This document shows positions 62,701-64,000 of a stretch of 64,000 bases of DNA, in pieces. The position numbers and the translations under genes are program-made. Origin of the DNA: Pseudocercospora fijiensis CIRAD86 (lineage: Eukaryota; Ascomycota; Dothideomycetes; Mycosphaerellales; Mycosphaerellaceae); contig NW_006921532.1 in the NCBI RefSeq assembly GCF_000340215.1, positions 11,261,501-11,325,500 of the forward strand, written 5' to 3'. Numbering within the stretch: position 1 is the first letter of the stretch; every line of letters starts with the position of its first letter. Below the pieces are notes generated by a model. The model saw only the letters and a list, made by a program, of their open reading frames with translations, searched no databases and was not told the DNA's origin.

Positions 62701-64000
62701 GGCGATCTATACCAAATTTGGTAGTGATTTTTATAGTAACGAGGTGCTCGGTCCCTGCTATCGTGCTCTTTTAATTCGCTGTTCTCTTTACGTGCTTTCG
62801 CACTAATATTAGGTAGTACTAACTCCTCTAAACGGCCTAGTTTTATTATAATCGCGTCTCTTACTAGTACCGTCTCGCGACCCTATTAACGCCGATAACT
62901 AGCCTCGCTATTACTTATACTATACAGGATCTTTAGAATAGATAGTTAGCGATAGTAGAGGTAGGGTTTAGAGTATTAGAGGTAATATAAAGTATCGTTT
63001 AAGCCCTATAGTACTTAATACCACTTATCCTAATTAAGCGGAGTAACAGATTAGCGCTTAAGAATAGTATTAGATTAGTAGCGCTAAAAGCGCTTACACT
63101 TTAGTATTATTATATTCTATCTACTTAAAGGTCTTATCGTCGTCCTATATCTATACTATAGCTAAGTCTTTCTCCTAATTATAATATAGTCTATTACTAA
63201 AGGCCTATTAACGTATTTGTTCTTCCGCTATTATAATCTAAATACGTATCTCTTTACTAATCTCTTCCTCGCCTAATTACTAATATATCCTCCTATATAC
63301 CTTACTCTTAGCAAATACCTTTATATAGTGCTAGTCGTATCGTATAGTACTAGTAATATTATATAGTACTATTAGGGGGATAGTAGTAGTATTAGCGTAT
63401 TATAGTATTGCCTTTATTGTCTTTATTAATATATAAAAGTATAGCCTAAGGTTAAAGAGTATATAACTCGGATCCGATTTTAGACTAATTAGAGGGCTTA
63501 GTTAGTTAAAAGTTTTATAGGCGTATCTTTAAAAATTAGCCTCCCTACGCTATAACTACCTATATACTATTACTACTACTACTAACTATACGTATACGTT
63601 ATTAGTACTAGTCTAATTTGCTCTTAAGCGCTACTCTAGACTAATAGATACCTTATATAACTCTCGTCGTAAGCTCCTTAAGCTACTCTAGTATTAGGAC
63701 TAAAGAGGTTATACGTAATTAGTATATAACTAGGCTCGAGTAAAGCTAGGGTCTTAATGCCTTAGGTAGGGCTTAGCGCTTAGTAATAGGCTAACTCTCC
63801 TACCTTCCTCCCTTTCCTCCTAGATCCTTATCGAATACTACTTGTACCTACTACTACCCTATCTACCTACTAATATAACCCTTCTTATATAGTATTCGAT
63901 CTACCCTTTAAGGGCAGTAGCTAGATAGTCCTTATTTTAAGCTTTTAGCGGTATAGCTACGAAAACTATCGATTTAACTATATTACGCCCGAAGAGCGGG
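62701..64000. repeat. Heavily RIP-affected repeat remnant of unknown type
   Basis: From about 62760 to the right edge the sequence is dominated by TA steps with almost no CpA/TpG and no frame above 60 codons, matching the retrotransposon block in style. I could not decode transposase, RT or other motifs on either strand through the stops. The last bases (ATTACGCCCGAAGAGCGGG) return to normal composition and may be near an element end. The element probably continues beyond the window. Confidence 0.6.

Overview
The window is nuclear DNA of a filamentous ascomycete. The evidence is compact genes with 45-70 bp GT-AG introns and CTAAC/CTGAC-like branch sites, fungal families (Prp17, Rfc5, mitochondrial EF-G, an FLC/TRP-like membrane protein, an OTT_1508-type deaminase, a CorA transporter), and LTR retrotransposons in which CpA/TpG has been replaced by TpA in the manner of repeat-induced point mutation (RIP). 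Gene style and families suggest Dothideomycetes (Mycosphaerellales-like); this placement is inference.

Layout. (1) 1-16.3 kb is gene-rich: the 5' end of a low-complexity protein gene, a small hydrophilic protein, RFC5, a diverged ~0.75 kb tandem duplication without a gene, a disordered hypothetical protein, a broken gene with an in-frame TAG, a TesB-type acyl-CoA thioesterase, a short-chain dehydrogenase, a mitochondrial-type P-loop ATPase and an OTT_1508-like deaminase whose start codon lies about 290 bp from the repeats. (2) 16.56-32.14 kb is a nested retrotransposon block. An outer Ty3/gypsy element (minus orientation, 665/683 bp LTRs, AGATA target duplication) was entered by a Ty3/gypsy chromovirus (plus orientation, 309 bp LTRs, AAGTA duplication). 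That element's gag region was entered twice more by miniature LTR elements: a 1183 bp element with 105 bp LTRs and a gag-type zinc knuckle, and a 725 bp element with 156 bp LTRs, an AGCAA duplication and a tRNA-like sequence crossing the LTR/internal boundary. (3) 32.8-54.1 kb returns to genes: a decayed protein kinase, an adenosine/adenine deaminase, two hypothetical proteins, PRP17, a CorA-type Mg transporter, an F-box-like fragment, MEF1, another hypothetical protein, a large FLC/TRP-like channel-like protein, an alpha/beta-hydrolase and a GT31-like glycosyltransferase with a PAN-like tail. (4) 54.6-64 kb is accessory in character: RIP-like relics, an MFS transporter, a PIF1-like helicase pseudogene, tandem repeats, and two or three small multi-exon genes whose products are secreted, membrane-bound or Cys-rich.

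The housekeeping genes form no operon and have unrelated roles: DNA replication (RFC5), splicing (PRP17), mitochondrial translation (MEF1), ion transport and lipid metabolism. The most unusual parts are the four-element nest, the 725 bp tRNA-like/LTR mini-element, and the repeat-flanked small secreted-protein genes near 59-61 kb. Exon structures were worked out by hand from splice-site consensus and reading-frame continuity and have not been tested against transcripts.
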